Assembly: GCA_022826515.1 (NCBI GenBank)
Contig: JAJDUT010000061.1
Location: 1 to 64,000, forward strand
From: Candidatus Latescibacterota bacterium
Lineage (GTDB): Bacteria; Latescibacterota; UBA2968; UBA8231
Direction: 5' to 3'
DNA length: 64,000 nucleotides
Below, piece after piece: positions 17,958 to 26,034 of the stretch. How positions within the stretch are numbered: position 1 is the first letter of the stretch; the number at the start of each line of letters is the position of its first letter. The position numbers and the translations under genes were made by a program. Below the pieces are notes generated by a model. That model was not told the origin of the DNA. It saw only the letters and a program-made list of their open reading frames with translations, and searched no databases.

Positions 17958-20900
17958 ATGCCGACACACCTCGACCGTACGAAAATTAGAGCATCGCTAG
18001 AGCAATTCGATCTACGCTCCTTGTTCATTAAGGAACTGGGCTGGGACCGTGGCGGCGAGGACCTAGAAATCCCGGTCGCTAACGCGACCTACGCTCTCCA
18101 AGCCGTCGCCCACAAGCGCGGATTGGTGGCCTACCAGTACGTGGCCGACGCGGACGCCGCTTTCCCCGACCATCCCACTCGCCAGAAGATCGAAAAAGCC
18201 GTCGCCAAGAAAGTCCGCGAACACATCATCGTTTACGCCTCATCCGACAGGAGCACTCACCATTGGCAATGGGTGAAGCGCGAACCCGGCCAGCCCGACC
18301 GCTCGCGCTCGCATATTTACCAAAGCGGGCAAGCGGGGGAAGCGCTGATTCAGAAGTTGGAGCAAATCGTCTTTACGCTGGAAGAGGAAGACGACCTGAC
18401 CATCGTCGATGTATCGGGGCGGGTGCGCGCGGCGTTCGATGTCGAGAAGGTCACAAAGAGGTTCTACGACCGCTTTAAGAAAGAACACCAAGCCTTCCTC
18501 AGCTTCATCGAAGGAATTGAGAACGTAGCCGACCGCGAATGGTATGCCTCGCTGATGCTGAACCGGATGATGTTCATCTACTTCATTCAGAAGCAGGGCT
18601 TCCTCGACGGCGATACAGACTATCTGCAAAACCGCCTGCAAAAAGTGCAGGCGCAGAAAGGTAACGGCAACTTCCTCGGCTTCTATCGACTATTCCTTCT
18701 GCGACTGTTTCACGAAGGGCTAGGACAGCCGGAGGCTGACCGCTCCCCTGAACTGGCGGCTCTGATCGGCCAAGTTCCGTATCTCAACGGAGGCCTGTTC
18801 GATGTCCACGATTTAGAGCAGGACAATGAAGCCATCCACATCCCCGATGAGGCGTTTCAGCAGATATTCGATTTCTTCGACGCCTATCAGTGGCATCTCG
18901 ATGACCGGCCGCTTCGCAATGACAACGAGATCAACCCCGACGTCCTCGGCTATATCTTTGAGAAATACATCAACCAAAAGCAGATGGGGGCCTACTATAC
19001 CAAGGAGGACATCACCGGCTACATCAGCCGCAACACCATCATTCCCTTCCTGTTTGACCGGGCGAAGAAAGAGTGCTCCATTGCCTTCAAGCCCGGCGGC
19101 GGGGTGTGGCGGCTGTTAGTGGATGACCCAGATGGGTACTTTTACGAGGCTGTCCGCCACGGTATTACCTACGACATTCATAAGGGGGAGGCCCTTGCGG
19201 ACCGGCAAGAACTGCCGCCTGAGATAGCTGTTGGCCTGCAAGACGTGTCCAAGCGCGGAGATTGGAACAAGGCGGCCCCGCCCGACTATGCTCTTCCCAC
19301 TGAAACTTGGCGCGAGCACGTAGCCCGCCGTCAGCACTATGAAGAAGTCCGCGCTAAGCTCGCTGCCGGCGAGGTCACGTCTATCAACGACCTCATTACG
19401 TATAATCTGGACATCGAGAAGTTTGCCCAAGACGTAATCGCGGGAAGTGAGGGGCCTGAACTCATTCGTGCCTTCTGGAAAGCCATTACTCAGGCTTCTA
19501 TTCTCGACCCGACCTGTGGGTCTGGAGCCTTCCTGTTCGCCGCACTCAACATCCTAGAGCCGATATACACGGCCTGCCTAGAGACCATGCAGGGATTTCT
19601 CGATGATCTGAAGAGATCTAAACGCAAGCACCGCCCAGAGAAACTGAGAGATTTCCAAAAAGTACTCGACCACGTTGCCAGCCATGCCAGCGATCGGTAT
19701 TTCACACTCAAGTCCATCATCGTCAACAACCTCTATGGCGTGGACATCATGGAAGAGGCTGTGGAAATCTGCAAACTGCGGCTCTTCCTGAAGCTAGTCG
19801 CGCAGTTAGAGCGCTACGAGCAGATCGAGCCACTACCCGACGTTGATTTTAATGTCCGCGCTGGCAATACCCTTGTCGGATTCACGACGCTCAAGGAAAT
19901 ACAGGATGCATTCGTCGCCACCCCGGATGGCCAGCAAAGAATGCTCTATCCGGAAGATAGGGCTAAGCTGAAACGCATTGAAGAGGACGCCGAAATTGCC
20001 GACCGGGCCTTTCGTCAGTTTCGAGAGATGCAGACTGAGCGCGAGATGGATGCAGTTGAATTCACCAACGCCAAGACGAAATTGCGAAAACGGCTCGACA
20101 ACCTACGAGACGAATTGGATCACTATTTGGCGGGTGATTACGGCGTCAAGACCGGAGATGAACGAGCGTACCGGAAATGGCGTGACAGCCACCAGCCATT
20201 TCACTGGTTCGTCGAGTTTTATGGGATCATGGACGGCGGTGGGTTTGACGTGATTATTGGGAATCCGCCGTACATTGAGTTAAAAGTAGTAGATCAATAC
20301 AAACTCAAAGATTATGAATGCATAGGAGCTGGTAATCTCTATGCGCTCATTTTGGAGCGATCATTAAAGTTATGTCATCGGCTCGGGCGACAAGGTTTTA
20401 TCGTTCCAGTCTCCTCGGTTTCAACCGACCGCTACGTCAGTTTGCAGAATAAACTGTCACAACGCTTGTTGCACTACAGTTCGTTTGATGATCGACCTTC
20501 AAGACTATTTGATGGACTTCAACACATCAGGCTGACAATCCATCTTATAGCCCCCAGCGACCCATCAGCAGCGATGTACTCGACACGGTACAATAAGTGG
20601 ACTTCGGTAGAACGACCGAGCATCTTTCACCGCCTACGCTATGAGAAGAGCTATAAGGGACTGCTAGCTCATACCTTGCCAAAGTTATGCTCAGAACTTG
20701 AATATGAAATATCGAAGAAGCTTAAAGATGAGAGAAAGACGTTAGCGAATTTCTATGTCAAGAACACGCGTAACTATATTTATTATACCCGCAAAGTCGG
20801 ATACTTTTTACAATTTCTTGACTTTGAACCTCTGATTCTAAACGGAGCCGGTGACAGACGTTCCCCATCAGAATTAAAAGTACTACGTTTCAGATCAGAG

Positions 20901-21416
20901 TTACACGCCAAGTTGGTACTATGTTGCCTCAACTCAAATCTATTCTATTGGTTCTTTACGGTGTGCTCGGACTGTCGTAATGTGAACAAACGAGAAATCG
21001 ATGCCTTCCCGATAGATGTGGATAGACTTGCAAAACACGAGCGATCGGAACGCCTTGTTAGGCTCTCAGAGGAGCTAATGGAAGATTTGGACCGAAACTC
21101 AGAGGAACGGCAAATGAAATTCTCGCACGATACACTCAAGGTACAATGCGTTTTTCCTAAATACAGCAAGCTCATCATTGACGAAATCGACCGTGTACTC
21201 GCCGAACACTACGGCTTCACAGATGAAGAATTAGATTTCATCATCAACTACGACATCAAGTATCGCATGGGACTGGAAACCTCTTCTAAAGCAAATACAA
21301 ATGACCTCCTCAAACTAGCGACAAAGGTCTATGAGGGGCTCTCCGATGCTGACTTAGACGACATGGAAGAAGTCATTCACGATCGTCGCAATTTTTTCGG
21401 AGACAGAACCCAATAA
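17958..21416 (+). CDS. Eco57I-type N6-adenine DNA methyltransferase (type IIG/PglX-like)
   Basis: An 1152-residue class I SAM-dependent methyltransferase. Motif I DPTCGSGAF is at 517-525 and the catalytic motif IV NPPY at 769-772, the order and wide spacing of the Eco57I/PglX class that methylates adenine N6. The first 200 residues form a separate domain with no convincing PD-(D/E)xK site, so I cannot say it cuts DNA. The part after residue 850 would hold a TaqI-like target-recognition region. It could protect host DNA while the PLD-SNF2 protein restricts. The stop codon overlaps the next start by one base (TAATG, 21414-21418), so the PIN gene is translationally coupled. The second half is more AT-rich than the first. 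Confidence 0.88.
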   Translation: MPTHLDRTKIRASLEQFDLRSLFIKELGWDRGGEDLEIPVANATYALQAVAHKRGLVAYQYVADADAAFPDHPTRQKIEKAVAKKVREHIIVYASSDRSTHHWQWVKREPGQPDRSRSHIYQSGQAGEALIQKLEQIVFTLEEEDDLTIVDVSGRVRAAFDVEKVTKRFYDRFKKEHQAFLSFIEGIENVADREWYASLMLNRMMFIYFIQKQGFLDGDTDYLQNRLQKVQAQKGNGNFLGFYRLFLLRLFHEGLGQPEADRSPELAALIGQVPYLNGGLFDVHDLEQDNEAIHIPDEAFQQIFDFFDAYQWHLDDRPLRNDNEINPDVLGYIFEKYINQKQMGAYYTKEDITGYISRNTIIPFLFDRAKKECSIAFKPGGGVWRLLVDDPDGYFYEAVRHGITYDIHKGEALADRQELPPEIAVGLQDVSKRGDWNKAAPPDYALPTETWREHVARRQHYEEVRAKLAAGEVTSINDLITYNLDIEKFAQDVIAGSEGPELIRAFWKAITQASILDPTCGSGAFLFAALNILEPIYTACLETMQGFLDDLKRSKRKHRPEKLRDFQKVLDHVASHASDRYFTLKSIIVNNLYGVDIMEEAVEICKLRLFLKLVAQLERYEQIEPLPDVDFNVRAGNTLVGFTTLKEIQDAFVATPDGQQRMLYPEDRAKLKRIEEDAEIADRAFRQFREMQTEREMDAVEFTNAKTKLRKRLDNLRDELDHYLAGDYGVKTGDERAYRKWRDSHQPFHWFVEFYGIMDGGGFDVIIGNPPYIELKVVDQYKLKDYECIGAGNLYALILERSLKLCHRLGRQGFIVPVSSVSTDRYVSLQNKLSQRLLHYSSFDDRPSRLFDGLQHIRLTIHLIAPSDPSAAMYSTRYNKWTSVERPSIFHRLRYEKSYKGLLAHTLPKLCSELEYEISKKLKDERKTLANFYVKNTRNYIYYTRKVGYFLQFLDFEPLILNGAGDRRSPSELKVLRFRSELHAKLVLCCLNSNLFYWFFTVCSDCRNVNKREIDAFPIDVDRLAKHERSERLVRLSEELMEDLDRNSEERQMKFSHDTLKVQCVFPKYSKLIIDEIDRVLAEHYGFTDEELDFIINYDIKYRMGLETSSKANTNDLLKLATKVYEGLSDADLDDMEEVIHDRRNFFGDRTQ

Positions 21417-21829
21417 TGGTCCTACAACGCACGATGTTGGACACGGATACTCTCACCGCAGTCATGCGCCAACACTCCACGGTCACCTCCAACGCTCAAG
21501 CCTACCTCAAAGAGTACCACCGATTCCAATTTTCCATCATCACACAGTATGAGATTCTGCGCGGCCTAAAAGCAAAGGGAGCAACTAAACAAATAGCAGA
21601 CTTTGAGACCTTCTGTTCGCAGAATACCACCCTCTCCTTGAGCGAAGAGATAATCTCAAAAGCCGCTGAAATATACACAGACCTGAGAAAACGAGGGGAA
21701 TTGATTGGGGACGCAGACATTTTGATCGCGGCCACAGCAATAGTGAACAAACTCGGGATCGTCACCAACAATGAGAAACATTTTCAAAGAATCTCCGAGC
21801 TCCATGTAGAAAATTGGTTGCAGGTTTGA
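21416..21829 (+). CDS. PIN-domain (VapC-like) protein coupled to the methyltransferase
   Basis: A 137-residue PIN protein starting at ATG 21416, one base inside the methyltransferase stop. Acidic site positions: LDTD near residue 8, Glu in ITQYEILRG, Asp in GDADILIAA and an Asn/Glu pair in TNNEKHF. It is most like VapC proteins of the FitB/VapC4 side of the family. No antitoxin-size gene lies beside it, which is unusual for a VapC. Because it can only be made with the methyltransferase, it may act as an RNase effector of the island, or be held in check by another island protein. Both ideas are inference. Confidence 0.82.
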   Translation: MVLQRTMLDTDTLTAVMRQHSTVTSNAQAYLKEYHRFQFSIITQYEILRGLKAKGATKQIADFETFCSQNTTLSLSEEIISKAAEIYTDLRKRGELIGDADILIAATAIVNKLGIVTNNEKHFQRISELHVENWLQV

Positions 21830-21851
21830 AGATATATGTTCGCCGAACAAG

Positions 21852-22499
21852 GTGCTTTATCAGCAATTGGAAACTAGATACTATGAATCAGGAGCACCGG
21901 ACACCCCGGTGGCATTGCGGCGTTGTGCAGACGCTGGGAATGCGCCTACGTTTACATTGAAGGGCGATCCCGGCATACTTGACAGCACTCGAATTGGCTT
22001 CTTCTGTTCTGTGCGCTGTCCAGGCGACGCAATCCTCAAGACCTACGATCTTGCGCGGATGCTGCGCGAAACCGACGTGACGATTGTCGGCGGCTTCCAG
22101 TCGCCGATGGAGAAGGAGTGTCTAGACCTGCTGTTGCGCGGCTCGGCTTCCGTAGTGGTCTGTCCTGCGCGGGGGCTTGGCCGAATGCGGATTCCAAAAA
22201 ACTGGAAGAAGCCGCTAGCCGAAGGGCGCTTGTTGATTCTGTCCTTTTTCGCCGACGGCATTCGCCGGCCTACAGCCGATCTTGCGGTCAAGCGCAATGC
22301 TTATATCGCCGCGCTCGCTGACCGCATTCTTATTGCCCATGCCGAAAAGGGCGGCAAAACCGAAACATTGTGCAAGGAAGTACTCACTCAAGGAAAACCA
22401 GTGTTTGCCATAGACTCGCCAGATAACGCGCATCTCGTAGAATTTGGCGTTGTGCCAGTCCAAGTTGAAGACTTTGCACCTTTGGTCACGGGGAGATAA
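21852..22499 (+). CDS. Short DprA/Smf-like Rossmann (SLOG) protein
   Basis: A 215-residue protein related to the Rossmann core of DNA-processing protein A: FFCSVRCPGDAILKTYDLARML, VTIVGGFQSPMEKECLDLLLRG, ILSFFADGIRRPT, VKRNAYIAALADRILIAHAEKGGKT, QGKPVFAID. It lacks the SAM-like head and the winged-helix tail of the true DprA at 50879-51955. The start is uncertain; GTG 21852 is the first possible codon and no Shine-Dalgarno is clear. SLOG-superfamily proteins bind nucleotide-derived ligands or single-stranded DNA and recur in defence loci. It follows the PIN gene by 22 bases on the same strand, so it is probably part of the island transcript. Confidence 0.75.
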   Translation: MLYQQLETRYYESGAPDTPVALRRCADAGNAPTFTLKGDPGILDSTRIGFFCSVRCPGDAILKTYDLARMLRETDVTIVGGFQSPMEKECLDLLLRGSASVVVCPARGLGRMRIPKNWKKPLAEGRLLILSFFADGIRRPTADLAVKRNAYIAALADRILIAHAEKGGKTETLCKEVLTQGKPVFAIDSPDNAHLVEFGVVPVQVEDFAPLVTGR

Positions 22500-22541
22500 A
22501 TGCGGCACTTGGTGCAGTCTCCACCTTGACGTATAGTATTT

Positions 22542-22558
22542 AGGAGGAATCAATCTTG
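22542..22558 (+). promoter_or_regulatory. Strong ribosome binding site with a TTG start
   Basis: AGGAGG at 22542-22547 lies 8 bases before a TTG codon at 22556. It fixes the start of the AbiJ-like gene, as there is no in-frame ATG nearby upstream. Confidence 0.75.
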
Positions 22559-23494
22559 CCGATATTTGACATATTCTCGAAACGCCAGAGGAAACTTCGA
22601 GGAGAGATGCCTGACGTCTATATTTATGATGATCTCCCTAAGCCTCTGAGGGTTCAAATTATTCAGATTTGGAGATATTATATAATTGATATAGAGGTAT
22701 CTCAATTGTATGACTCTTTTTCTCATCAGGATGTGCGTGATTCTTATGATTTTTTGGTCAAAACTTTGAGGCACGAATATGGTGTATTTTGGTTAACGAA
22801 CTCAGAAGAGGAATATAGAGAGAAGGGGCCCCAAGGAGAGCTTGAGGAGTTTTTCCTTACGGTGGAGGAAGTGGAGAGAGCTCTTGATGTTGTAGAGTTG
22901 TCGTGTTTTCTCATAAATAATTTTATAAGGAAGAAGAAATCTTCAAAAATAGCCGATGATGCAATAGAAGAATTAAATAACAGGTGCAAGGAACATGGAG
23001 TTGGCTATCAATTCACAAACGGGCAGATCGTCCGTATCGACTCTGAGTTCATTCACGCTGAAATTGTCAAACCTGCACTCAAACTGCTCGACCAACAGCA
23101 CTATGCCGGGGCACAACAGGAGTTTTTAAAAGCGCACGAACACTACCGAAAAGGGAACGCCAAAGAAGCTCTTAGCGAGTGTCTAAAAGCATTCGAGAGC
23201 GTAATGAAAGCGATTTGTGACAAGAGAGGCTGGAGTTACGGCAATAATGCGACGGCAAAACCCTTGATTCAGGCTTGTTTTGATAATGGGCTGATTCCGT
23301 CGTTTTGGCAATCGCACTATTCGTCCCTGCGAAATCTTTTGGAGAGTAGCGTACCTACTGGACGCAACAAGTTGAGCGGTCACGGTCAAGGTACGACTCC
23401 GGTATCTGTGCCAAATCACCTTGTCGCGTACATGTTGCACATGACAGCATCAGCTATTGTTTTTCTAGCGGAAGCTGATGAAAAAATTCCGTAA
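22556..23494 (+). CDS. AbiJ-like/STM4504 family protein with C-terminal HEPN-type Abi domain
   Basis: A 312-residue protein with a TTG start placed by a strong AGGAGG. Residues 1-145 resemble the N-terminal domain found in AbiJ and STM4504/CBY_0614 proteins (MPIFDIFSKRQRKLRGE, DVYIYDDLPKPLRVQIIQIW). Residues 190-310 are helical and carry RNKLSGHG, which fits the Rx4-6H catalytic signature of HEPN ribonucleases and the Abi_C domain. The likely role is abortive infection: RNA cleavage after phage attack. The 5' half of the gene is strikingly AT-rich while the 3' half has the composition of its neighbours, so the two domains may have been joined from different sources. It is on the same strand as the methyltransferase block. 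Confidence 0.78.
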   Translation: MPIFDIFSKRQRKLRGEMPDVYIYDDLPKPLRVQIIQIWRYYIIDIEVSQLYDSFSHQDVRDSYDFLVKTLRHEYGVFWLTNSEEEYREKGPQGELEEFFLTVEEVERALDVVELSCFLINNFIRKKKSSKIADDAIEELNNRCKEHGVGYQFTNGQIVRIDSEFIHAEIVKPALKLLDQQHYAGAQQEFLKAHEHYRKGNAKEALSECLKAFESVMKAICDKRGWSYGNNATAKPLIQACFDNGLIPSFWQSHYSSLRNLLESSVPTGRNKLSGHGQGTTPVSVPNHLVAYMLHMTASAIVFLAEADEKIP

Positions 23495-23550
23495 TGCCAA
23501 GAGTGGTTGGTCAATCGTATCTTTTTTAGGTCCGAACAATCTGAGCGGTG

Positions 23551-23802
23551 ATGAAACTGGAATGCACCAAACACGCGGTTCATGCGATGGCCGAACGAGT
23601 GATCTCTATGGAGTGGGTCGAACTGGTGGTAGCCAAACCGGCGTTGCGAATACCCGACCCAAATGACCCCGAAGTAGAGCGCTTTTTTCGTCCTATACCG
23701 GAGCGGGGCGGCCGAATACTGCGTGTTGCTGTCAACACCCGCGTTGCACCTTGGCGGGTGGTGAGCGTATTTTTTGACCGAAACATGAAAGGAAAATTAT
23801 GA
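23551..23802 (+). CDS. DUF4258 domain protein, probable toxin
   Basis: An 83-residue protein starting at ATG 23551. TKHAVHAMAERVISMEWVELVVAKP and VNTRVAPWRVVSVFFDRNMKGK fit DUF4258, a small RelE/BrnT-like fold with the conserved His and C-terminal Arg/Lys cluster. In many genomes DUF4258 genes are paired with DUF2283 genes, as here, where the stop and next start overlap (ATGA, 23799-23802). A toxin role is inferred from that pairing. Confidence 0.75.
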   Translation: MKLECTKHAVHAMAERVISMEWVELVVAKPALRIPDPNDPEVERFFRPIPERGGRILRVAVNTRVAPWRVVSVFFDRNMKGKL

Positions 23803-23999
23803 AACTGCATGTCGATAAGAACGCCGACGCGCTCTACTTGCGCCTCGATGATTCGGCCATCGTCGAGTCCGCAGAGGTCTCGCCGGGAGTGGTGCTCGAC
23901 TACAACGAATCGAACGAAGTGGTGGGCGTGGAAATGCTCTATCTGTCGAAACGCTCGTCCAATCTGAATCTTTCCGCGTTGGAATTTGAGACCGCTTAG
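23799..23999 (+). CDS. DUF2283 domain protein, probable antitoxin
   Basis: A 66-residue protein with the DUF2283 pattern: MKLHVDKNADALYLRLDD, then SPGVVLDYNESNEVVGVEMLYLSKR. The start overlaps the DUF4258 stop, so the pair is coupled. It ends 6 bases before the DppD-type ATPase start and is the last gene of the island. Confidence 0.8.
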   Translation: MKLHVDKNADALYLRLDDSAIVESAEVSPGVVLDYNESNEVVGVEMLYLSKRSSNLNLSALEFETA

Positions 24000-24005
24000 C
24001 TACTT

Positions 24006-25013
24006 ATGACCGCTCCCCTCCTCGACGTCCACGACCTAAGCGTGCGCATCACTCGCGACGAAGGCGTGGTGCGGCCACTCAACGGCGTCAGCTTCCGCAT
24101 CAACACCGGCCAAGCTGTGGGCATCGTCGGCGAAAGCGGCTGCGGCAAAACCATGACCTCCAACGCCCTGCTGCAGATTTTGCCGCCAGCAGCCGAGATT
24201 ACCAGCGGCCACATCCGCTACCGCCGCAAGCTGGACGAGCGCGAAATCGACCTCGCCGCACTCGACGCGCACAGCGACGAAATGCATCAGATCCGAGGCG
24301 GCGACATCTCCATGATCTTCCAAGAGCCAATGACCGCGTTCTCGCCGGTACACACCATTGGCAACCAAATCGCCGAGATGATCCAACTCCACGACTCGCT
24401 ATCCTCAGAAGCAACGCGGCAGCGGGTCGTCGAGCTGTTGCACTTAGTCGGCATCCCCGATCCGCAGGACCGCGCTGACGACTACCCCTTCCAGCTTTCG
24501 GGCGGCATGCGCCAGCGGGCGATGATTGCCATGGCGCTGGCGAGCAATCCGCGACTCTTAATCGCCGACGAGCCAACCACGGCACTCGACGTAACCGTCC
24601 AAGCGCGGGTGCTCAAGCTAATCCAGCGGCTCCAGCGCGAGCTGGGACTAGCGCTCATGCTAATTACCCACGACCTAGGCGTGATCGCGCACACAGTCGA
24701 ATACGTCTATGTGATGTATATGGGGCGGATCGTCGAAGAAGGGCCGGTCGCCGCAATTTTCGACAGCCCGGCGCATCCCTATACCGCGGCCCTGTTGCAA
24801 TCCATCCCCAGCCTGACGGGCAAACGCCGGCACATCGAGCCGATTGAGGGCAGTGTCCCCAGCGCGTACGCCCTGCCCGAGGGGTGCCCCTTCCACACCC
24901 GCTGCACGCAAAAGGTCGGCCCCATTTGCGAGCAACAAATGCCCGCGTCCGCAGAAGTGGGGCCACATCACCACACCCGTTGTTTCATCCACACCGAAGA
25001 AGGAGGGGACTAG
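24006..25013 (+). CDS. Oligopeptide ABC transporter ATP-binding protein, DppD/OppD type
   Basis: A 335-residue ATPase with Walker A GESGCGKT (42-49), Q-loop [10 protein letters not shown], signature LSGGMRQR (about 164), Walker [13 protein letters not shown] and switch THD. The C-terminal oligo_HPY tail holds four cysteines ([16 protein letters not shown]) as in DppD-type proteins. With the following DppF-type protein it should drive the permeases at 10821-12903; no other permease pair is in the window. It begins 6 bases after the DUF2283 stop, with no room for a promoter, so it may now be read from the island transcript. Confidence 0.94.
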   Translation: MTAPLLDVHDLSVRITRDEGVVRPLNGVSFRINTGQAVGIVGESGCGKTMTSNALLQILPPAAEITSGHIRYRRKLDEREIDLAALDAHSDEMHQIRGGDISMIFQEPMTAFSPVHTIGNQIAEMIQLHDSLSSEATRQRVVELLHLVGIPDPQDRADDYPFQLSGGMRQRAMIAMALASNPRLLIADEPTTALDVTVQARVLKLIQRLQRELGLALMLITHDLGVIAHTVEYVYVMYMGRIVEEGPVAAIFDSPAHPYTAALLQSIPSLTGKRRHIEPIEGSVPSAYALPEGCPFHTRCTQKVGPICEQQMPASAEVGPHHHTRCFIHTEEGGD

Positions 25014-25017
25014 CCCA

Positions 25018-26031
25018 ATGTCCAATGGGGCCACAGACGCCCTCCTGCAAGTACGAGGGTTAAAAAAGCACTTTCCCGTACACCGGGGGCTTTTACAGCG
25101 ACAGACAGGTTGGGTAAAGGCCGTGGATGGCGTGAGCTTCTCGCTCGCCCAAGGCAAAATTTTGGGGCTGGTCGGCGAGAGCGGGTGCGGCAAGACCACC
25201 ACCGGGCGGATGATTCTCCGCGCCCTAGACCCAACCGCCGGGGAGATCCTCTTTCGCCAACAGGACGGGCAGGTCGTCGATATGGCCCAGCTCGGCCGGC
25301 GCGAAGTCGTCCAAGCCCGCCGACAGATGCAGATGATCTTCCAAGACCCGTACTCGTCCCTAAATCCGCGGATGCCTGTGCGCGACCTAATCGCCGAGCC
25401 GCTCCGGTCTTATGGCTGGTCGGCGCGCGACAGCCACGAGCGAGTGGGCGAGCTGATGGAGCGCGTAGGACTCGACCCCAGATACGCGCGCCGCTATCCG
25501 CACGCCTTCTCCGGCGGCCAGCGACAGCGCATCGGCATTGCTCGCGCCTTGGCCTTGAGCCCGTCGCTCATCGTCGCCGACGAGCCAGTCTCCGCGCTCG
25601 ACGTCAGCGTGCAAGCGCAGATACTCAACTTGCTCCGTCAATTGCAAACCGACCTCGACCTCACCTTGCTCTTTATCGCCCACGACCTGAGCGTGGTGCG
25701 CTATCTCTGCGACGAAGTGGCCGTCATGTACCAAGGCCGGATCGTCGAACAGGCCGCAACTGAAACCCTCTTTACCCAACCACAGCACCCCTATACGGCC
25801 ATGTTGCTAGAGGCCGCACCCGCGCCCGACCCCCACGCCTCGTGGATGGAGGACGACGAAGACGCCAGCGAGGTGGGCGAACCAACGCCGGCCGACGACC
25901 AAGGGTGCGCATTCGCACCGCGTTGCCGCTACAAAAGCGACCTGTGCAGCCAGCAGATGCCCATGCTGGAGGGCGAGTCGCATCTGGCCGCCTGCCACCA
26001 TAAAGACGAGTTAGAGTTGCACGGCGTGTAG
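25018..26031 (+). CDS. Oligopeptide ABC transporter ATP-binding protein, DppF/OppF type
   Basis: A 337-residue ATPase. The ATG at 25018 is preceded by AGGAGGGG and starts 4 bases after the DppD-type stop; an open frame upstream to 24844 is overlap only. Motifs: Walker [12 protein letters not shown]-loop FQDPYSSLNPRM, signature FSGGQRQR, Walker B LIVADEPVSALD, switch AHD. The C-terminal Cys-rich tail (GCAFAPRC, LCSQQMP, AACH) is of the OppF class. It forms the heterodimer partner of the preceding protein. It converges on the PhyH gene with a 3-base gap. Confidence 0.94.
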   Translation: MSNGATDALLQVRGLKKHFPVHRGLLQRQTGWVKAVDGVSFSLAQGKILGLVGESGCGKTTTGRMILRALDPTAGEILFRQQDGQVVDMAQLGRREVVQARRQMQMIFQDPYSSLNPRMPVRDLIAEPLRSYGWSARDSHERVGELMERVGLDPRYARRYPHAFSGGQRQRIGIARALALSPSLIVADEPVSALDVSVQAQILNLLRQLQTDLDLTLLFIAHDLSVVRYLCDEVAVMYQGRIVEQAATETLFTQPQHPYTAMLLEAAPAPDPHASWMEDDEDASEVGEPTPADDQGCAFAPRCRYKSDLCSQQMPMLEGESHLAACHHKDELELHGV

Positions 26032-26034
26032 CTC

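Noticed and set aside
13640..21416. Canonical DISARM or BREX system
   Set aside because: An SNF2 helicase, a PLD domain and a methyltransferase are present, but DrmA, DrmB, PglZ, BrxC and BrxL are not. The PLD domain is fused to the helicase.
12904..24005. Integrase, transposase or attachment site at the island edges
   Set aside because: No integrase or transposase gene was found in the island, and I could not find a convincing direct repeat between 12904-12981 and 23990-24006.
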